Below are positions 5,871 through 9,118 of a stretch of 9,118 bases of DNA, piece after piece. The position numbers and the translations under genes are program-made. The notes below the pieces were generated by a model. That model ran no database searches. It was not told the DNA's origin and was given only the letters and a program-made list of their open reading frames with translations. The stretch is taken from positions 1-9,118 of the forward strand of contig JALSRF010000382.1 in NCBI GenBank assembly GCA_026984895.1, read 5' to 3'. The number at the start of each line of letters is the position of its first letter. Position 1 is the stretch's first letter. Origin of the DNA: Paracoccaceae bacterium. GTDB taxonomy: Bacteria > Pseudomonadota > Alphaproteobacteria > Rhodobacterales > Rhodobacteraceae.

Positions 5871-7241
5871 CTAACCGGCGCGGGTTTTCCCGACAAAGTC
5901 CAGAAAGCGCTCCACCCAGGGCGTTGCGGCGGTGTTGCGCAGGTGGCAGAAACCCGCAACCAGATTGCCGATCACCACAGCGTCGCGGCTGCCGTCGATG
6001 CCGTGGCCGCGCCGCACCCGGCGCGCAAAGGTGCTTTGCGGGTCGAGCCCCTCGATGCGCGCATAGTGAAATTCATGGGCAAGCTGCTCTTCGGGGCCGC
6101 CCCCCCAGGGATGCGCCGGCGTATCCCGAAACCGGGTGTAGCCCCGCCCCTGCGGCCGGTCGTGCATCACCGCCTCGGCCGGCACCACGCCGCACATCGG
6201 CGCACGCTCTTCGCCCCAGACCAGCGCGCGGCACAGATACATCAGGCCGCCGCATTCGGCATAGGTCGGCAGGCCGTTTTCAATGGCCTCGCGAATGCTG
6301 CGCATCAGGCCCGCGTTCGCAGCCAGTTCGTGCATGCGCATTTCTGGAAAGCCGCCGCCGATGAACAGCCCGTCAACCGGGGGCAGGACCTGATCATGCA
6401 GCGCATCGAAAGGCACCAGCGTCGCCCCGAGCGCAGTGAAGGCGTCCAGGTCGTCCGGGTAGTAGAAGCCGAAAGCCTCGTCCCGGGCAATGGCGACACG
6501 CAGCCCCTCGAAGCGCGCGACAACGGGTTGCGGCGGCGGCGCCGGCGGCGGCAGCGGTGGGGCGCTGCGTGCGACGGCAAGCAGGCGATCGAGGTCTACC
6601 GAGGCGCCCACGACCTGGCTGACCGCCGCGATCCGGCGCGCCAGCTCGCCGGTTTCGGCCGGGGTGGTCAGGCCCAGGTGGCGCTCGCCGATGTCCAGCG
6701 CACGGTCGCGCGGCACCGCCCCCAGCACCGGAAGGTCGGTGTATTCCTCGACCGCGGCACGCAGCTTGGCCTCGTGGCGGGCACCGCCGACCTTGTTCAG
6801 GATCACGCCGGCGATGTTCACCCGGTCGTCAAAGGCAAGATAGCCCTGCAGAAGCGGCGCAATCCCCCGGGTCATGCCGTTGGTGTCGATCACCAGAACC
6901 ACCGGTGCGCGCATGATCCGGGCCAGTTCGGCATTGGAATCGCTGCCTTTCAGATCGACCCCGTCGTAAAGCCCCTTGTTGGCTTCGATCATGGCCACGC
7001 CTGACGTGGCGCTGCGACTTTGCACCGTGGCGCGCATCTCGTCGCGGCTCATGGTGTTGAAATCCAGGTTGTAGCAGGGCCGTCCGCTGGCTTGCGACAG
7101 CCACATCGGGTCAATGTAGTCGGGGCCCTTCTTGAAGCACTGCACCGCCTGCCCGCCGGCTGCAAGCGCGCCCGCCAGTCCGGTGGCAACCACTGTCTTT
7201 CCAGAGGACTTGTGCGCCGCGGCGATCAGGAAACGTGCCAT
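5871..7241 (-). CDS. dsrN: DsrN, siroheme amidase (CbiA/CobB-type a,c-diamide synthase homologue)
   Basis: Uses glutamine and ATP to amidate the siroheme precursor or siroheme, giving the siro(heme)amide cofactor of dissimilatory sulfite reductase in sulfur oxidisers such as Allochromatium vinosum. The 456-residue cytoplasmic protein has a dethiobiotin-synthase-like ATP domain with P-loop A-H-K-S-S-G-K-T (9-16), K-G-P-D-Y-I-D-P (38-45) and E-A-N-K-G-L-Y-D-G (86-94). A proline-rich linker (228-239) leads to a class I glutamine amidotransferase domain with G-G-G-F-P-E (295-300), the nucleophile Cys330 in A-E-C-G-G-L and H-E-F-H-Y (389-393). By sequence alone it could be the cobalamin enzyme CobB/CbiA. 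The position behind dsrO-dsrP, as in the known dsrJOPN order, decides for DsrN. The ATG at 7241 has only a weak GGGA upstream, so coupling to upstream translation is likely. It appears to be the last gene of the operon. Confidence 0.88.
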   Translation of the reverse strand: MARFLIAAAHKSSGKTVVATGLAGALAAGGQAVQCFKKGPDYIDPMWLSQASGRPCYNLDFNTMSRDEMRATVQSRSATSGVAMIEANKGLYDGVDLKGSDSNAELARIMRAPVVLVIDTNGMTRGIAPLLQGYLAFDDRVNIAGVILNKVGGARHEAKLRAAVEEYTDLPVLGAVPRDRALDIGERHLGLTTPAETGELARRIAAVSQVVGASVDLDRLLAVARSAPPLPPPAPPPQPVVARFEGLRVAIARDEAFGFYYPDDLDAFTALGATLVPFDALHDQVLPPVDGLFIGGGFPEMRMHELAANAGLMRSIREAIENGLPTYAECGGLMYLCRALVWGEERAPMCGVVPAEAVMHDRPQGRGYTRFRDTPAHPWGGGPEEQLAHEFHYARIEGLDPQSTFARRVRRGHGIDGSRDAVVIGNLVAGFCHLRNTAATPWVERFLDFVGKTRAG

Positions 7242-7393
7242 TGGCCTAGTCCCGCAGAACGGGCGCAGCGGGCGCCGTGCAGCACGTCGTCCGTCGCCGA
7301 GCAGAAAACAACAGCGCCTTCATGGGCGAAGGTGTAGCGGATATGGCCGGCGCCCTCAATCGGGGTTCGCGCCGGCGGGGATGACATCGGCAT
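7226..7393 (-). CDS. Possible small protein, 55 aa, between dsrP and dsrN
   Basis: The 114 bases between dsrP and dsrN are spanned by a - strand frame starting with two close ATGs (7393 and 7387), inside the end of dsrP. It runs 16 bases into dsrN before its TGA. The translated core reads H-I-R-Y-T-F-A-H-E-G-A-V-V-F-C-S-A-T-D-D-V-L-H-G, followed by R-C-A-R. It has an alternating hydrophobic stretch and two Cys, and third positions in the gap are mostly G or C, so it looks more protein-like than the other frames. I do not recognise a family, and none of the dsr genes I know sits here. No clear ribosome site precedes either ATG, and the overlaps are longer than usual. An alternative in the next frame (25 codons, ATG at 7322) ends 5 bases before dsrN and looks less protein-like. 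Confidence 0.4.
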   Translation of the reverse strand: MPMSSPPARTPIEGAGHIRYTFAHEGAVVFCSATDDVLHGARCARSAGLGQWHVS

Positions 7394-8570
7394 CGCTCAG
7401 CCGCATCGGCAGGATCCGCAACGCCACGACCCCGACAGCGCTGATCAGCACCGTCAGCGCGACGCCACCAAGGCCGAGAGCCCATTCGGCGAGCGTGGGC
7501 GAATAGCCGACGATCTGCCCGTCAAAGAAGGCGCTGCTGGCGGTATAGCCGGGGAAGATTTCCAGCGGAAACGCCTGCCCGCCGATCACGATCACATAGA
7601 TCTGCGCCAGCCCGCCGAGAATGACCAGAACCGCGGCAAGCATGACCTGCGCCCTGCTAGTCCTTTCCGCCGGGCGCAGAAGAAGTGCCAGCGGAATGAC
7701 CCCGCCGATCACCACCTGCCCGATCCAGAACAGCCCGGTGAACATGGTGCCCCCGGCCAGGATGAAATGCTCCACATCGCCGTGCTCGGCAGCGTAGAGG
7801 TTCGTCAGGTGCCGGATTGCGGTGAAATACAGCACCGCCGCGGCAAACACGCCCAGCAAGCGCCCCAGGCGTTTCACCACGTCGTCCGCCATTTCGCGCC
7901 CGCTCAGCCGGCAGGTCCCCGACAGGATCAGGATGAAAAAGGCCAGCCCGAAGGAAAAGGACATGATGATGAAGAGCGGCGCCATGATCGCCGCGTCATA
8001 GCCCGGCCGGGCAACCAGCCAGCCGAAGATCGAGCCCGTGCCCGTGGTCAGCGCCAGGCGCCACAAGAAGGCTGCCGTGCCCACGATTCGCACGCTCCGC
8101 TCGGACATGCCGCGCGCCATCTGGACATAGATATAGGCGCCGACCACGGCGAAAAAGCCGGTGTAAAGGTAGATGTTCCAGGCAAAGATCGATTTGAAGT
8201 TGTTCCGCGTCATGGCGATGATCAACCGTTCCGGCCGGCCGAGGTCCAGCACCAGAACCGCAAGCCCGCCCGCCAGCAGAGCGATCGACAGCAGGCCGGA
8301 GTAACGCGCCATGGGCTTGTTCTCGACCTTGCCGAAGACCGAGGCGATGGAGGCCACGTTCAGGGCCCCCGAGGCCGAGACGATCAGGAAGATGGCAAAG
8401 ACATGCGGCAGGCCCCAGACGATCTGGTTGTTCATCCCGGTCACGATGTGACCGTGCCGTTCGATATAGAGCACCGCCAGCCCGGCAGCGGCAACAAAGA
8501 CCGCCGAGACAAGAGCCATCATCCAGAGCGCCGGAGTCGGCTTGACTTCACGATATTCGATCGTTGCCAC
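7356..8570 (-). CDS. dsrP: DsrP, NrfD/PsrC-family membrane subunit
   Basis: Membrane subunit of the DsrMKJOP electron-transfer complex, which exchanges electrons between the quinone pool and the partner subunits DsrO (periplasmic Fe-S) and DsrJ (cytochrome). The 404-residue product has about ten membrane segments, near residues 14-36, 52-76, 90-110, 127-150, 163-183, 195-217, 236-258, 270-297, 307-330 and 362-387. NrfD/HybB-type marks include V-L-D-L-G-R-P-E-R (107-115), K-S-I-F-A-W-N-I-Y-L-Y-T-G (126-138) and F-P-L-E-I-F-P-G-Y (334-342) in the late periplasmic loop. The start is GTG with G-G-A-G-G 6 bases upstream. It begins 12 bases after the dsrO stop, so the two are co-transcribed. HybB or other NrfD proteins have the same fold; the dsrN neighbour favours DsrP. 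Confidence 0.88.
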   Translation of the reverse strand: MATIEYREVKPTPALWMMALVSAVFVAAAGLAVLYIERHGHIVTGMNNQIVWGLPHVFAIFLIVSASGALNVASIASVFGKVENKPMARYSGLLSIALLAGGLAVLVLDLGRPERLIIAMTRNNFKSIFAWNIYLYTGFFAVVGAYIYVQMARGMSERSVRIVGTAAFLWRLALTTGTGSIFGWLVARPGYDAAIMAPLFIIMSFSFGLAFFILILSGTCRLSGREMADDVVKRLGRLLGVFAAAVLYFTAIRHLTNLYAAEHGDVEHFILAGGTMFTGLFWIGQVVIGGVIPLALLLRPAERTSRAQVMLAAVLVILGGLAQIYVIVIGGQAFPLEIFPGYTASSAFFDGQIVGYSPTLAEWALGLGGVALTVLISAVGVVALRILPMRLSDADVIPAGANPD

Positions 8571-8576
8571 GGTCGG

Positions 8577-8584
8577 CCTCCCTT
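8577..8584 (-). promoter_or_regulatory. Ribosome binding site for dsrP
   Basis: On the - strand AAGGGAGG overlaps the dsrO stop codon and ends 6 bases before the GTG start of dsrP. It supports the GTG as the true start and shows tight coupling of dsrO and dsrP. Confidence 0.75.
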
Positions 8585-9118
8585 ACAGGTTGCTGTAGTG
8601 CACGCCGGGGAAGACCCGGAAATCTTCGCGCAGGGTCGTGGACTGGTAGGTCTTCAGGCGTTTGGCGATTTCGCTTTCCGGGTCGTTCAGATCGCCAAAC
8701 AGCATCGCCCCGTTGCCGGTCTTGTCGCAGGCCTGCACACAGGCGGGAATGTCGCCACGATCCACCCGGTGCACGCACATGGTGCAGCTTTCGACCGTGC
8801 CCTTGCCGCGCGGCGCATAGGCTTTCTGATCGTCGTGTTCTTCGTGCACGAAAGAGCGCGCCTTGAACGGGCAGGCCATCATGCAGTAGCGGCAGCCGAT
8901 GCAGATATGCTTGTCCACCAGCACGATCCCGTCGGCGCGCTTGAAAGAGGCCCCGGTCGGGCAGACATCCACGCAGGGCGGGTTTTCGCAATGCTGGCAC
9001 ATCACCGGCAGGGAAACCTCGCGCCCGGTGTGCTTCTCCTTCAGGTCCACCTTTCGAATCCACTGGGCATCGGTCTCCGGGTGGCCGGTGTCCTTCCAGC
9101 CGTTTTCTTCGGAACAGG
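8583..9118 (-). CDS. dsrO: DsrO, periplasmic [4Fe-4S] subunit (5' truncated by window)
   Basis: Electron-transfer subunit of DsrMKJOP, facing the periplasm and docked on DsrP. The frame is open to the right edge, so the N-terminus, where a twin-arginine signal is expected, is not visible. The 178 residues seen start with Cys in C-S-E-E-N-G-W, the end of the first cluster motif. They continue with C-Q-H-C-E-N-P-P-C-V-D-V-C-P, C-I-G-C-R-Y-C-M-M-A-C-P-F and C-T-M-C, then A-C-V-Q-A-C. This is the layout of the four-cluster DsrO/PsrB/NrfC/HybA ferredoxin family. The tail V-F-P-G-V-H-Y-S-N-L fits DsrO-like proteins. A GTG at 9050 in the same frame is internal, since conserved sequence extends upstream of it. 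The assignment to dsr rather than another NrfC-type system rests on the following dsrP and dsrN. Confidence 0.87.
   Translation of the reverse strand, partial: CSEENGWKDTGHPETDAQWIRKVDLKEKHTGREVSLPVMCQHCENPPCVDVCPTGASFKRADGIVLVDKHICIGCRYCMMACPFKARSFVHEEHDDQKAYAPRGKGTVESCTMCVHRVDRGDIPACVQACDKTGNGAMLFGDLNDPESEIAKRLKTYQSTTLREDFRVFPGVHYSNL

Noticed and set aside
5402..6364. Long + strand frame running from mrp across the end of dsrN
   Set aside because: It overlaps the Walker and Cys motifs of mrp in another frame, and its Arg/Pro-rich translation has no domain.
5943..7004. Long + strand frame opposite dsrN
   Set aside because: A shadow of the well-supported dsrN frame, with no motif in its translation.
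5871..7241. dsrN as the cobalamin-pathway gene cobB/cbiA
   Set aside because: The sequence alone allows it, but it sits directly behind dsrO and dsrP in the known dsr order and no other cobalamin gene is visible.
8548..9063. Second - strand frame overlapping dsrO
   Set aside because: The dsrO frame carries all the ferredoxin cysteine motifs. The other frame has none.

Overview
The window is GC-rich DNA with dense, short-spaced genes. It most resembles an alphaproteobacterium of the Rhodobacterales/Rhodobacteraceae type. This rests on the ureidoglycine aminohydrolase/ureidoglycolate lyase pair, a remnant permease of the style seen in that group, a Hint-domain protein, a GC-rich intergenic hairpin after an AAATATCCCGGGGG-like run, and the TTAAC-rich leader before the sulfotransferase. 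This is judged from memory of the families; no search was run.

Left part (1-1230, + strand): the purine-degradation end. It holds the C-terminal cupin of (S)-ureidoglycine aminohydrolase (allE, cut by the left edge), a hairpin repeat, ureidoglycolate lyase (allA), and a decayed remnant of an NCS2 purine permease. The remnant has lost its start codon, an internal block and most of its C-terminus.

Middle part (about 1206-4724): a surface-carbohydrate style insert. A sulfotransferase and a family-4 glycosyltransferase are translationally coupled (TGATG) on the + strand. A converging gene on the - strand encodes a degenerate Hint-domain protein. A 689-base non-coding stretch follows that looks visibly lower in GC and is rich in inverted repeats. 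One is a perfect 15-bp inverted repeat, and another is a TGA-N9-TCA dyad just before mrp.

Right part (4737-9118): mrp/apbC (P-loop Fe-S carrier) on the + strand meets, tail to tail with 24 bp between, the end of a - strand operon that reads dsrO (cut by the right edge), dsrP, a possible 55-codon small ORF, and dsrN. This is the O-P-N order of the sulfur-oxidation (reverse) dsr operon known from Allochromatium vinosum, where dsrN makes the amidated siroheme of DsrAB and DsrO/DsrP form the periplasmic/membrane half of the DsrMKJOP complex. The cell is therefore predicted to oxidise stored or intermediate sulfur through reverse dissimilatory sulfite reductase. dsrR and dsrS do not follow dsrN here; mrp occupies that position on the opposite strand. 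The most interesting leads are this dsr tail in a Rhodobacterales-like setting, the unrecognised small ORF between dsrP and dsrN, and the palindromic control region of mrp.
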